From the NCBI GenBank assembly GCA_034509495.1, contig CM067511.1:974790-1038789 (forward strand): a stretch of DNA of 64,000 nucleotides, in the 5' to 3' direction. Below are positions 1 through 13,398 of the stretch, one piece after another (the stretch's first letter is position 1; each line of letters starts with the position of its first letter). This DNA comes from Acestrorhynchus altus. Taxonomy: Eukaryota > Chordata > Actinopteri > Characiformes > Acestrorhynchidae. Position numbers and translations under genes: made by a program. The notes under the pieces are model-generated. The model was not told the DNA's origin, made no database searches, and saw only the letters and a program-made list of their open reading frames with translations.

Positions 1-106
1 GAGTTAAATGGTCCTTGAATAAAAGGTGGTTTCTGGAGCACATTTCAATTTCTGTATGTCACTGTCCAAATACTTATGGACCTGACTGTACATGCTCAGA
101 ACTCAC

Positions 107-3100
107 ATGAAGTAGATGCTGCTGGAGGTGGCTGGGGGCACCCAGGTGTACACAGTGAAGTTATTCTTCGTGTTGACGTTGGCATGTGTGATGGCACCGT
201 TTGTGTTTCCCGAGCACTGGAGGAAAGAAAGAAGAAAAGATGAAAAGAGGGACCAGAAATCTAGGAAATTTTATATACTGTAGAGTGAAAAAGTAGAAAT
301 AAATGGGAATGTAAAGCTTATCTGAGCAGTGGGAGTTTATTATTATAACATTCCTACAGAAAGTCCTGGTTCTCCGTCACTGTGTTCATTAAACATCTCC
401 AAAGTTCTCCTCGTGGAGGTCCAGTGTAATTTATAGTCTCATCAACACCTGCTTTGGTAAATCAGTGCTTAGTGATGTTAAATCAGGTGTGCTGCTGATG
501 GAATTGAACACATCCAGGCACTGGCTGGGGGCATCCAGGAGAAATCAGGAACCAAGCTTTTTTCTGGTTCCACTGCTCCACAGCTCAATGCTGGGGGGCT
601 TTATACCTCTCTAGTCCACGCCCGCTATTAGACATGGTGCCAGTAGGGTCATGTTTGTTTATCTGTTTCAGAGAGTCCTATTCTATTGGCAGTACGTCTC
701 TACAGGGACTAGACTAGCTTGCAATCATTAGAATGGGTGTCCAAAAATATTTGGACATATTGTGTATAATAAAAACACACTAAACCAGGCTTCCGTTGTG
801 TGTTTTTTTGGCTCTTACAAAAAGCCGACAGCAGAAATCACTCATTCAATATTTATTTATTTTTTGTAAGTGCTAATGCCAGTGTGTGTGGCATCAGGAA
901 TGGTTGGCAGAGGCCTAATCCAGCATCCCTAATGATTCATCAATCCCAAAACCCAACAAAAGGCCACCCTGGAGGATCACTCTGGGTTTAATGGGATTTA
1001 TCACACTTAGTAATACTTAATATCAAACACAGAATGAAAACGAGTAATTACATAAAAATTAAGAATATTAATCTCGTAGTCATTTCCCCGTACGCATAAA
1101 CGTGTTATATCGTGCCAATATAATTACCGTCAAGTATTTGGTGTTAGCTGGCGGACTCCCCCAACTGCCCAGAGCAGTGGTGCTAGATCCTGAGCGAGCC
1201 TCCAGCAGCACTCCAGCATATTCAGAGCCTTTAATTATGACTGCAAAACAGTAAACAACACATAAACAACACAGCCAACATCAGACAACACCACAGTGGG
1301 TCACTCTCAGCTGCTGGAGTGTTTAAACACTGTGTCCACTCACTGTCCACTCTATTAGATTGTAGATGTAGATGTAAAGTCAGAGACAGAAGCTCATCTG
1401 TTTCTGCACAGTTTGTGTTGGTCATCCTCTAGTCCTCCATTGGTGGACAGTGGACAGTGAGAGGAGAAACATGGAGCTGGTGTTAATGTAATGGATGTCT
1501 GGTGTATACTCTGATATCAACACATCATTTGAATTTGAAGAACAGAAACTCTTCAGCTGTCTATTAACTTCCATTGTGCAAATGTTCCATTTATATGATT
1601 TTCTGCAGTAGAGAACCATGTTCCACCAATATTAATGGTTTATAAACAACCGAACAAAGCTGATCTCAGACCAGTGATCAGTCGGACGATTCCAGGGCTC
1701 CTGAATGAGGAAACGGTGAGACGCGGGTTCAGGAGGTTTCATACAGAAGTATGAAAAGAGTTGATTATCAGTGATGTATTGAAATATTTGTAGTTGCAGC
1801 TGGTATCCACTGGGGGGAGGCAGTGGCTGCAGGGAGAGAGGGAGTGGGTTTGGAAAGGTTTGTCCATGATTTGCTCTTAAATTTAATAGTGTAAATTTAA
1901 TAAAGTGTAAATTTAATAAAGTAATAAAACAAAATGTACTATTAACACCTTTCTTCCAGAACTTATTTTTCCATTTTAACAAGTGCAAATTTAATATAAT
2001 CAGTTTTCTTTTGACTTGAGAGTTTTTCTGTTTGTCTTATTTGATTAGGGGTCTAAGCAGCGGAGGCGTGAGAACCTTATTTTTTTAGGGACTTTCGTCT
2101 TATTCTTCTTCAGATAAATCCATCAGTCACACCGACATGAAACTTGGTCAACAGGTAGTAGTCCCTCCCACGACTCAGACACTAAAGCAGTCAGATTGGC
2201 CTGATGGTGGCGCTTTATCAAAGTCTCAAAGTGCCACCGTATGACACCGTATGACACCGTATACATTATACCTCACAAAAAAGCCCGAAGAACCATATAT
2301 CAATATTCAAAATCACACATTTTTGAGCATAAACTAGTCTCTGAATTTTGCATAATCTGCACAAATTTGGTGTCAAATGAATCATAAAAACTGGAACTTT
2401 AATAAGTATTTGTTACAATTTTCACTTTTTTCAAAAATGGAACAACACTACATTTTAAAGTTTGGTGGTACTGCATCACTGGGTGGCACTATAACAAGCA
2501 AATCTGTCCGATTGACATGAACAATTGTCATGGTGCTACTATATTCTGTTCTGGAACAGTATCTGTGAGTCTGATGTCATAAAAAAATATCCACCATCAG
2601 CCAATCAGATTTCAGCAGGTACTTAAAAGTCTTAGAATTGGGCGATCACTACAAAACTGGACATATGCCTACTACTAACTGAAGTATGACAGGCATCAGC
2701 CACTAGGGGTCACTGCTCACATTTTAAAACATTTAAAAATGAACATACCTCTTAAACCATTCTGTGACACATATTCTGTTTGAGACTGTTCCGTCTCAAA
2801 TCTGGTCTTAAAACAACAACTGATACATGTAAGAAAATAAATATCCAAAAAATAAGTAGCCAATTATTTTTCAGTTAAATAACTTTTAACAAAATTGATT
2901 TACAAAATGTCAATCATTTCATGTGGGCGGAGCATCAAAAACTAGCTTTTGAATAGATCGATGAATGAGGTATTTCTCTGGCGCCCCCTGTGGACGGCAG
3001 TACACGTACACTTGTTGACAAGCTGAGATACAGAAGCAGCACCTGAAGTGAGAGAAGCATGTGGACTGAGGCAGGAGAGTAACATTGCAGGATTTTACAC

Positions 3101-3425
3101 CAATATGACTCAAGAGATCTCCTCCTGCAGATCCCCCAAAGTTCCATAGTGCAGTAGCGGCGTTCCGGCCTGGAAAGACAGAGATGCCATCCTCCCTGTT
3201 ACAGTCATTCTGAACACAATTACCTGTAACAGGCCGTCCAGTCTGGAAGGTGCTGTTGCTGATCTCGATGACGTACGGAGGCTGACCCGTCTGAGGCTGA
3301 ACTCCTGGATGTCTGGGCATCATGTTCTCACAGGCAGAGGATGGAGACCCAGTTGGAAAACCCAGAACTGAGGTCACAGCCTGAAGCAGAAACACGCCAA
3401 GAAACACTGCGTTCATTTTGTCCAT
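107..3425 (-). CDS. Reeler-domain protein, frrs1-like; first three coding exons, 3' part outside the window
   Basis: Three exons join in frame: 3224-3425, 1128-1240 and 107-216 (minus strand). Exon 1 starts at MDKMNAVF, a hydrophobic signal peptide ending near VLG, followed by the Reeler start with its conserved Cys (ACENMMPRHPG) and PPYVI. Exon 2 carries the core EYAGVLLEARSGSSTTALGS. Exon 3 starts CSGNTNGAITHANVN and has TWVPP. Phases match (1, then 0). The last donor is a strong GTGAGT at 106-101, so the gene continues leftwards beyond the edge; the in-frame TGA at 103-105 lies in the intron. The family (ferric-chelate reductase 1 and secreted Reeler proteins) carries Reeler, sometimes with DOMON and cytochrome b561 domains. 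Those later domains are not visible here, so membership in frrs1 proper is inference. The secreted Reeler call is firm. Confidence 0.85.
217..1127. other. Intron 2 of the frrs1-like gene with MITE-like repeat
   Basis: No coding sequence seen. About 340-760 is a dispersed repeat also found at 33,960-34,170, 34,690-34,910 and 17,240-17,400: the stretch around CTGTGTTCATTAAACATCTCC, the CACTGCTCCACAGCTCAATG block and the 'one-letter-off' tail GTCCAAAAATATTTGGACA are shared. The exon 3 acceptor is preceded by a good pyrimidine tract. Confidence 0.55.
1241..3223. other. Intron 1 of the frrs1-like gene, repeat-rich
   Basis: No exon seen. About 1,290-1,460 matches the dispersed family also present at 16,140-16,330 and 37,190-37,360 (GTTTAAACACTGTGTCCACT and TCATCCTCTAGTCC). 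About 2,040-2,760 looks like an old dispersed element (GGGGTCTAAGCAGCGGAGGC start, Pro-poor AT-rich body), class not determined. Confidence 0.4.
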
Positions 3426-3449
3426 GATAACGTTACAGTGAGAAAACAC

Positions 3450-3984
3450 ACTCGGACATATTCACACACGGGACGCCCTCCAGAGTCCCCTGGCAGCAGG
3501 CTTTTAAGGGAACATTGTGCTGAGTCACAGCGGCATGAAAAGGAGTCATTTCTTTCATCGTGCCCCTCCCTGCCCTCATCCAGTATTCATGCACTGTCAG
3601 GTGAAACTACAGCTTCCAAGAAATCTCGTCACTGTCATCAAGCTTCTCACTCTGTTCCATAAAACACAAAGAGCTCCTTTGTTCAAAATTAGGCCCAAAA
3701 TACCTAATTTTCCTCACAAAATCCCATTCGTTCCTCGTTCGGCCCCTTATCCCGCTCAGCTGACTGAGCTCGTCCATTATCTTCCATAAACTCACAGAAA
3801 TAATCACACCGAACAAAACTGACCCACACTGCCCGCTCACCATCAATTCAGAATTCAATCATAATTGAATTTTTGTAGCTCCTCCCTTTCCATTTCAAAC
3901 TGCATTGTGGGAGAAGAGTGTCCACACTTAACCACTAGAACCCTAGTTCATATTAGGATGTATTTATTTTCACTCTTCTGTTTA
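3450..3984. other. 5' flank of the frrs1-like gene
   Basis: Sequence upstream of the Reeler gene start. No TATA box, CpG-rich core or coding sequence was recognised; the transcription start is not assigned. Confidence 0.3.
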
Positions 3985-4118
3985 TAAGAACATCCATCCA
4001 TCCATCCATTTTCTGAACCGCTTTCCTGAATAGGGTAACGGGTGAGCCGGTGCCCAGCGGGCAACTCTGAGCGCAAGGGCGGCAAACAACCCTAGACAGG
4101 GCGCTAGTCCATTGTAGG

Positions 4119-4120
<2 letters not shown>
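3985..4120. mobile_element. 3' end of a non-LTR retrotransposon (CATC-tailed LINE)
   Basis: The run CATCCATCCATCCATTTTCT followed by GAACCGCTTTCCTGAATAGG is the well-known reverse complement of a fish LINE 3' tail with CATC/GATG repeats (Expander/RTE-type by memory). Only the tail remains and no reverse transcriptase is present. It runs directly into a CA microsatellite. Confidence 0.6.

Positions 4121-4151
<31 letters not shown>
4120..4151. repeat. (CA)n microsatellite
   Basis: Uninterrupted AC dinucleotides, about 16 copies, directly adjoining the LINE tail. Confidence 0.95.
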
Positions 4152-4152
<1 letters not shown>

Positions 4153-4196
4153 CCACACACTAAGGGCCACTTTAGAGCCACCAATTCACCTACCAT

Positions 4197-4440
4197 GCAT
4201 GTCAAATATCGGGGTCAGTGATCTACTTAGCCCCTCCCCCTCTCTCTGATCAGTCAGAGTCTGTATGCAGGTTGAGCATCAGCCCCGCCCCCTCTCTCTG
4301 ATCAGTCAGAGTCTGTATGCAGGATGATCATGTTCACGTGGACAGAGCAGTAAATGTGCACCGGAAGCTCCTTAGGGATTTAAACTGGGATTTAATTCAG
4401 ACGGAAGCTGAATTACTCACTAATAAAGTGGTTGGTGAGT
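4197..4440. repeat. Dispersed repeat with an internal tandem of about 53 bp
   Basis: The unit CTCTCTGATCAGTCAGAGTC...GCAGG(T/A)TGA occurs twice, followed by GTGGACAGAGCAGTAAA and a GGGATTTAATTCAG block. Related copies lie at 31,080-31,400 (three tandem units) and 28,075-28,220 (3' block only). Confidence 0.65.
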
Positions 4441-4895
4441 ACACTGTATCTAGTAAAATGAAAAATATATTGTGAGAAATATCACGTCACACATTTCAGA
4501 ATCTCCGTACTCTGTAAAGCACTGATGTTGATGGTTCCAGTTGAAGAGGTGTAGGTGTTTCCTTCATCATGAAACCGTATGAAACAGTATGGATGGGCTG
4601 GACTTGGCTTCAGATGAGAGGTGGGGTTTCAGAGCAGACCAGGTGATGTGATTCGATACGTCCTGAAGTAAACAATCCCAAACTTCTGCCATATGGACTG
4701 ACTCACCTACTGACACCTGATCCACATTCAGCGGTGACGCCCCACAACACCCCAACCTGCCTTTATTACTGTTTACTCAGAGGGAGTAAGAGTGACTCCA
4801 CAAGTTATTTCATTATTATTATTATTTATAAAAACTGTAAAAGCAGTGTTTTCCTGTTGCACATATACATGCGTGTGTGCTTATGTATATACATA

Positions 4896-5413
4896 CAGGG
4901 GTTGGACAATGAAACTGAAACACCTGGTTTTAGATCTCAATAATTGATTAGTTTGGTGAACTAGGGCCTCCTTTTGCGGCCAATACAGCGTCAGTTTGTC
5001 TTGTGAAGGACATTTATTTGGATACAATCCAGGTTCGCACCCCAACATCCCTTTCAGACAGCGTCCTCTTGCGTCCACAGTTAATCCTGTTGGATGTGGT
5101 TGGTCCTTCTTGGTGGTCCTGACGTTACCCTGGATACCATGGCTCTTGAGACATCACAAAGACTTGCTGTCTTGGTCACAGATGCACCCGCAAGACGTGC
5201 ACCAACAATGTGTCCTTTTTTGAACTCTGGTATGTCCCCCATAATGTTGTGTTCATTGCAGTATTTGGAGCAAAACTGTGCTCTTACCTGCTGATTGAAC
5301 CTTCACACTCTGCTCTTACTGGTGCAATTAATGAAGATTGGACACCAGGCTGCTCCAATTTAGGAGCATGAAACCTCCCACTACAATGTTTCAGTTTCAT
5401 TGTCCAACCCCTG
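4896..5413. mobile_element. Non-autonomous Tc1/mariner-like MITE with intact terminal inverted repeats
   Basis: The element begins CAGGGGTTGGACAATGAAAC and ends with its reverse complement GTTTCATTGTCCAACCCCTG with only a small mismatch further in; the inverted ends extend to about 26 bp. It is flanked on both sides by TA, the expected Tc1/mariner target duplication. At 518 bp it is too short for a transposase. Inside are remnants of transposase-like sequence (GATACCATGG region) but no open frame. Confidence 0.85.
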
Positions 5414-6330
5414 TATATTATATATATCACACACGTGTATAAAATCATATTTTCAGTGGCATTTTTATGATTAAATTATAAACATGGTCAAAATTATAGC
5501 TGATACCTTCATTGTAACATCTCAAATGAAGACAAATAGGACCAACTGAAAATAATATCTGGGACGTGTGACTTTCATGTTGATACTTTTCTTATTTTCT
5601 GGCAAATAAATGCAGGTCAGAGAACAAAAGTGTCCCACAAAACTGCCTCGAGTTCTAAAGGTTCTAAAACATATTTAGTCTATTTTACAACATTAAAATT
5701 TCCATTTTACTTGATCTTGATCTGTTATTGCGAGATCACTGGACACCTGAATAACTCACTCACATGAAACCCCACAGAATTACAATGTAAGTTTATCGGA
5801 ATAAGACCGTTTGGGGGAGATTCGTGCATGAGTTTACTGAGCGAACCTTCACACCAGCCAGCGTTGATGAAATCAGTGGAGAATCCTTTGGGATCGTTTG
5901 GTTGAACACACCCCTCCGCCATTCACAGACTTTAAAGCACCTTTTAGACCAAGGTCTTCTCCAGTGAGCGGGCGGCGTATTCATGACCATTAGGAGCAAC
6001 AACAGACACAAACAGAAACGCACTTCTTCTGCCTCGACTAAATAATAATCATTTATAATGAATCAGATCATTTGTCAAGATAGAAACAGCAATTTGTGTT
6101 AAATAAATGAAAAAAAACATGTATTTTTACAGGCGACTAGATTAATTCCACTTATCAAATCAGACGGTTCCCTCCTCAACACTGATAAGAATAATTGGGT
6201 AACGTAACGAGCAGAAACGGCATATTTAGGCAAAGTATTAAAAAATTCCAATTTAAAATTCACTTTAATTCGCTTCAAGGGGGAAAAAAAAGCACTATCG
6301 TCAATAGAAGGATGAAGAAAAGACCAGTAC
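5414..6330. other. Intergenic region between the frrs1-like gene and utp14a 3' end
   Basis: AT-rich, no gene recognised. A minus-strand ATTAAA near 6,336 could be the polyadenylation signal of utp14a, placing its 3' end around 6,315; this is weak. Confidence 0.35.
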
Positions 6331-6582
6331 AGCAATAACAGTTTAATCACAAGCCAGCAACAGAGGACACATCAGAGCCAAATGCTTGGAGGACACCTGA
6401 AGGAGGACGAGGCTTTACGACGCTCAGCTGCTCACGGAGGAACCTCAGCGTGAAGACGGCGCAGTAAAACACACCACAACCAGTTTACGGTCCCGGAGGA
6501 CCGAGGACCCTGCTGCACCAGCAATGCCATCCCATCACTGCTGAGCAAACAGACCAGTATCACCAGTCAGCTCTCTCCTCTC

Positions 6583-9500
6583 TTAGTTCTTCTTCCTCTT
6601 CTTCAGGAGCTGTGTTTTTCTCCCGCCCGATCCTTTCATCCTCGCCTTCTTCTTCTCCTCTTTCAGTAGGATGGCTGCTCCCCTCTTCACCTCGGAGATC
6701 TTCTTCTTGGGTCCGAGATCCTCCTTACTCATAGGCTCGATGATGGTGCCCATCCTGGTCACCACTTTAGGCGCGGTCAGTTTCTTGACAGTGTTCTGAG
6801 TGTTCCAGGTTTGGCCGACAGGAGAACGAACACAGCTCTCGAACTGAAGGACGTTCTGGAAGGGGAACGGCAGCTGACTGACCTGCAGGACAGTAACACA
6901 CACACCACCGTTTATAGTACAGCTTCATACTGGATATGAACGTTATTAGAGCTTCATACTGGATCTGAACGCAATTACAGCTTCATACTGGATCGGAACG
7001 CTATTAGAGCTTCATACTGGATCGGAACGCTATTAGAGCTTCATACTGGATCTGAATGCTATTAGAGATTCATACCGGATCTGAATGCTATTAGAGATTC
7101 ATACTGGATATGAACATTAATGGTTATGATAAACGTGACTGGTGAGTTTCTGGTCTACCTGATGGGCGGCTACCGAAGATTCCCTCTTCTCGGAGATGAT
7201 GACAGCAGGCAGCTTCTGGTCTTTTCTCTGAGGAGCTGGAGGCGCCTTCATTCGAAATCTGGAAAAGTCAAATGGAGGCGTTTAGCTTTTCTTCTGCTGG
7301 AACTGTTTTTTAATTTTCCCTTCATCAGAGGATCACCATGAACAGAACACACTACCGGAAGCTGCTTTACACACTGCTGCGTCAGGAGTTAGATGGTCTT
7401 CAATATGCAAATAAGACCTGTAACTACTCCAAAACCAATCCCAGATCTGCATCCTGACCAGTTCACACCTCTACACCAGTCTAATGGTGTTAACGGAGAA
7501 TCGACGTTTTCATATGATTCAACAAATGCTTCATGTGATGCACAACACTGCTCATTTTTGTCCACATCACAGTCCTGTCCCTGAGCATCACTGAAGTGTG
7601 TTCACTCAGCTGCTCAGGACAGGTTGTGCTACTCACTTCCTGCGTTTGTTTCTGGAGGGTCTGAGGCCGAGACCCCCCCACTCCCCCCAGCCAGGCAGGG
7701 TCAGGTCCACCACTTTAGGCCGTCCAGCCTCTTCCTGCTTCCTTTTGTCCTTCAGGAAGTCGGAGATGACATCATCTCCAGCAAAAGCCTCCTTGATGAT
7801 GGCCGTCTGCTCAGCGTGGACCTGAAGGTGAAGAAACGATGCTCATAATTTAAAAGACAAGTGGATTCATATTTCAGATGTGGATTAATGGGACAATTAG
7901 ATAATAATATTTTATCAAATTAATAAACAAATTCTACATAATATTATATATGAAATAACTTTAAATTTAAATGTGATCATTAAAAACATTAAATAATTTT
8001 GCCCAAAAAGTCAGATTTTATATTCATTACATGTGTTGTAATGTAAATGTTGATCAGTTTTGCTTCATTTATGAAAATCAAACTAAATTATTACAATATT
8101 TAAATTCAGGTTTGACTAAAATTACAAATCAGCATCAAAAGTAAATCAAAATCTTAAGAAGCTTGAAATAAATCATAAAATATGATCATTTTTTAACTAA
8201 ATTTTCACAATATTCTATATTTCTGAGACGCTGCTGTTTAACAAAATTAGACACACGTTTTCTGTCCCCCTAGTGGACGAGAAGGTCCCCTGCATGCACA
8301 ACAGGTTTTAATTACTTGAGTTTTAGTGAATCTGTGAAACGTTTTGTTCATAATTTAGTTCAAATATTAAACTGACATATTTCATATCCATTTCATCTGA
8401 GTCTTTATTTTAATGCTGATAGTGTTTAATTAACTGATAATTTAATTGAATAAATGACTAATATAAATACAAGATTTATGAACGTCAGCTTTAAACCATC
8501 AACAGTGAAACAAAAAAAGGCTTGATTTACATGCTTTGAATCTAAAATATTAATAAAATTCATCAAAAAAAAACAAATATACAAAATAAAAGTTCATATA
8601 CGCAGAGTGTTTTTAATAATTTGGAAGAAGGTAAAAATATCTTTTAATGAGTAGAATATGGCAGTTATTTCTATTTTTATTATATGAGAGTCAGACTTTA
8701 TATTTGGACCATCTTCTTCAGTAATAACAAAAATAAACCCACCAATCACAACAACTGATAATAATAATGATGATAATAAAATAAATAAATAAATAAAAAT
8801 AATAATAATAATAATAATAATATATAACCTCCTATTTCTCTTCAAATCAACGGGTAACAGACGCCTGTGCTGACCAGCACTGCACTGGTTGTGATGTGGG
8901 GAGAAACCATGAACTTCATGCCCTCCTGTACGAACCCCAAAGGAATCAAACCCTTCACTGACCTCCTCTTCGTCCAGCACAGTCGGAGCCAGAGGCACTT
9001 TAATGACTTTAGCCTCTTTAGTCAGAACTTCTTTAAGATCAATTTCTCTCTTCTTCTTCTTCTTCTTCCTCGGAGGTTCGGACGTAGGCTCCGTGCTAGG
9101 AGTGTCCGTCACAGAGACTGATGTGGATCGATTGGTTTCCACGACGACCTCCTCCCCCAGCGCCTCCAGGTCTTCCATGGTTCGGACCCGGACCAGCCCC
9201 TCGTCCAGAAGCTCCTCCCCCTCGTTCTGCTCTGGTACTGCAGGAGCGCTGCCGCTTTTCATCAGTCTGTTAAAGAGGCTGTTAAACTCGGAAACCACTT
9301 CTTCCTCCTCCTCTTCTTCCTCCTCTTCCTCATCGTCATCCTCATGATCCTGAGCGGCCACCTCGTCTCTGGCTGCCTGCTGTGCCTCGTCCACTGGTAA
9401 AGCTGTGGGGTCAAAGAGCACTGGTCGTTAGGCAAGATGACATGGATTTCAGCCAATCATAAAAGGACAACTATTATAAAGATTCACACTGTAAATGATT

Positions 9501-11781
9501 AATTATTAATGACTCTGAAGAGCCTGATGACCCTCCCAAATTCAGCAGATCATAACAGTATGGTCCAGCAGCTCTAACTGGGGGATTACAAGGTGAAAAA
9601 CACCCATTTAACTCCTGGAAGGGTTGTTTTCACACTGAGATCAGACCTCGACTCTCAGCTGGAGCTAATAAAGCCAACGAAGCTGCCTCACAACACACCT
9701 GCTGCCTGAAGCACACAGCACATCAGCACCTCCTAGTGGAGAAAACCTGCCAAGGCAGAACATTTGGAAAATCAGATCCAAGATCCCAATAATCCAACAA
9801 GGAATTGGATGCCTTGGACAAAATTATGGTGGTACCCTCAAGGATGGTGGTGATCTCAGTCACACTCAACACCTGAATTCTACAGCACCTCCAACAGTCC
9901 GGCATTCCCGAAAAATCGCCCAAACCAGCCGTCAACGAGTAAACGAGGAGAACGGTCTGTGTGCAGCACAGCTCTCAAATGGTCAGTATTCAACGGTTTA
10001 ATCCGCATTATTAAACGTAATTATCAATTAATTATCGAGCCCTCTGTGTGTGCTAGAGCGTCTGAGTCACTGCACACATCTCCTGAGCTAATTATCAAGC
10101 CATCTGTGAGCCGCCCGAGTTGGATTAAGTGTAGGGAAAGCACTTAAGTGTGTAGTAAATCAGAAACACTCTGAAGACAGGAGAGCACACTTTAGACTGA
10201 GGAGGAGGAGGTTCAGAAAACCTGCTCAGCTCCTGCTCCACCACCCTGTAACAAAAGATCAGACACAAAAGAACTGGGATTCGAGCGCTGCTGCACCACA
10301 GCTTCACACTGTTTTGGTTTCGCTGTTGATCTGTGAGGGTTAAAGCTCATGAACATCTGAAATCCAGAATCTCAGATTATAAGAATATTTCATTTTAAAA
10401 ATAAAACAAAAAGCTTGAAACATCACTTTAAATGTAATGAATAAAAAAAGACCCAATGATCATCTAGCTCTGCAGTGATGATGTCTGAAGAGACTTACTC
10501 TTGTTCTCCTCTTGAGGAACCGGGACCAAATCATCATCCTCATCTTGTCGCAGTTTCCGTTTTCTATCGAACTCCTTTAGAAGCTTTTCATCTTCGTTCT
10601 CCACCTCTTCCTCCTCCTCCTCCTCCTCCTCTTGTTGCTGGTCCTTCTGGCCTTCATCTTCGGTCTTAGATGTTTCCACAGCGATGACCTCTGGCTCGGT
10701 AACCTCTTTCGTCAGTTTCCCGCTCATCCAGGGGTTAACAGAGTCGATGATTGGCTCGGGATCATTCACAAAATCAGGAAGAGTGCCAGCTTCTTCCTCA
10801 CTTTTCTCCTCATCATCGTCAGGAGGCACAACCAGCTTGCGAGTGAGCTCCTTATTCATCTCCAGCTGCTCTTGCATGGCTTTACGGGCCTAAAGACACA
10901 GAAACGGCAACATGAACATCATTAAGGTACGTGTGTATGTGGTGTATTCATACAGAACCATCATGATACAGACACCTGAACAGAGTACACAGTATATGGT
11001 GGGATACGGGCCGAGCGATATATCGATATTTGTATCTGTATCAGGATATAAACAGAGCGGGATACGGGCTGAGCGATATATCAATATTTATATCTATATC
11101 GGGATATAAACAGAGCGGGATATGGGCCGAGCGATATATCGATATTTGTATCTGTATCGGGATATAAACAGAACGGGATACGGGCCGAGCGATATATCGA
11201 TATTTATATCTGTATCGGGATATAAACAGAGGATATTCCCCACATCACCCTCGATATCACACGTGATAAAATATACTGTGATATACTGTAATACCATAAA
11301 CAAGGAGATACACACCGACATCCCAGAAGTCACATGATATCAGTCAGTAAAGTGGAGGGGTGTTCCCTCAGGTGATGGCTTGGGAATGTCCACACCAGTA
11401 TAAGCTGCGTGATGGTGAACACTGTCCAGTACACACAGCGTATTTCATGGTTTCAGGTCTGAGCTCTTACCGAATCGTCGTATTTTGCCATGACTGCTTT
11501 CGCTTTCGCCCATTTTCCGCTGTTCTGATGCTTCAGGGAAATTCTTTCCTGCAGGCCAGAGAAACGACAGAAGAAAACAGACAACGTGTTTAAAGACACA
11601 ACACCTTCATCTCTTCAAACTCATCCCACACTCCTGCTGCCCTCCACCACCACCAACCTCCATCCTGGACAGCTCCATCCTCTTCAGCTCCTCCAGAGCG
11701 TGGTCAGGATCTGTCTTCATCATCTCCTCAAACTGCTTCTGGAAGTCTCTACGCTGAGCCTTCTTCTGCACCTTATGATAC

Positions 11782-11820
<39 letters not shown>

Positions 11821-13341
11821 TAGAGAAATGTGAGAATCCTGAAGTTCTGATTGGTCAGAGATGAGGATTGCGGAAGCCTCAGGAAGCCACACTCACTGCT
11901 TGCTCTTGATCTTCCTCTCCCTGCGGGCTTTGGCCTCGTAGTACGACTGGAGCGCTCTCGCCTTTTGGAGCTCTGCACGACGGATCTTTGCCTACAAAAC
12001 CACCATGGTTTAACATCTGGTGTAAACTCCAGAAGCAGGATGATCACAGAACCGCACTCGGGATCGTCTGGGACGGAAGGTAAATACAGGAAGAAGGTGC
12101 TTACCTCCTCCAGACTCATGGCCGTGATGGACGCCTTCTCTACTGGTGTGAGCACGGGGTTGTGGATGGGCTGACTGTTCTTGTGGAGAAGGCTGAAGAT
12201 CTCCTGCTCCAGTGGAGTTTGAGCCTATCAGAGAGAAGTCGTCGCAGTTATCATCATGAAGTGAAAGTACCCTTCAGGTACCAAGAACGAGCTGGAACCA
12301 TAGGTACACTGCACCAGTTAGCTGGAGCCTGTGAACTTAATCTACCAGTGAACCTGAAAAAATACACGTTTTTTAATTTTTAAGTTAAAAACTAAAGTCA
12401 TATTTATATTATGTACATGTAAAGTGTACGTTTTAAACCAGAAGACCATCATCGACTGCCTCCACAAAGAGGGAGGTCTTTGCTGGCTGTTCTCAGTGTG
12501 ATACAGAGTGCTGTATCAAAGCATATTCATGGAAAGTTGACTGGAAGGGATGACCACAGCCTCGAGAGGGCCATCCAGAAAAGCGGATTCCAGATCTTCA
12601 GAGAACTTCACAAGGAGTGGACAGATGCTGTGTTCCACTCCAAAAGCTTACAGCCAAGTCCTGAAGCCGCAAAGCAGCCCCAGAACATCACAATACGACC
12701 ATCATGTTTGACTGTGTGAATGCGATTCGTTTTACGGCAGAATCGCTAACACCGATGCTAGAGCTTAAGATGTTCTGGGTTCTTTGTGACCCTGGAGGGG
12801 CCGTCGATGCACCCTTAGAGTAATTTCTGTAGGTCGGCATCTCCTGGGAAGGTTCTCCACTGTTCCACGTTTTCTCCATTCGTGGATTACAACTCTCACC
12901 GTGGTTCGCTGGAGTCCAAAGTCTTAGAAATGGCTTTGTAACCTCTCTCACACTGATAGATGTTATCAATTCCAGTTGTCCATTTCGTCCACTTTTCTGC
13001 TCTGCGACGCTGTAAATCGCCCTCAGGTCCACTCAGAGTTTAAGGCCGACTGATATAAGAGCTCCTTCTTTGAGATGTTATGAGGCGCTGCTGTGGTTTC
13101 AAAGCCTCGATTGTCACAGTTCTCCAGAAAAAAAAGGACAGTTTTTTTTGACTAAACTTCTCCACACACACCTTCCAGCCAGCCACCACTTGCTCCACGC
13201 GTTTGGGTCCTGTTGGGTCCTGCCTGAGTGGGAAGACCAGCTGCTCTGCCTTCTGGTTGTGGGTGATAACACTCTCCCACTGGGACACCTCCTTACTGCT
13301 CTTGTCATATGCCAGCCCTCTTTGGATCTGTGCAGAGAGTT

Positions 13342-13398
<57 letters not shown>

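Noticed and set aside
2919..3223. Continuation of the Reeler exon 1 frame to 2,919
   Set aside because: A strong donor (CAG GTAATT) lies at 3,223, and the true Reeler continuation (VLLEARSGSS...) is at 1,128-1,240 with matching phase.
10222..10245. Possible tiny utp14a exon giving VVEQELSR
   Set aside because: Phase from the preceding exon (10499-10889, ending in phase 1) puts a stop in it; joining 10499-10889 straight to 8963-9402 keeps the frame and fits the family.
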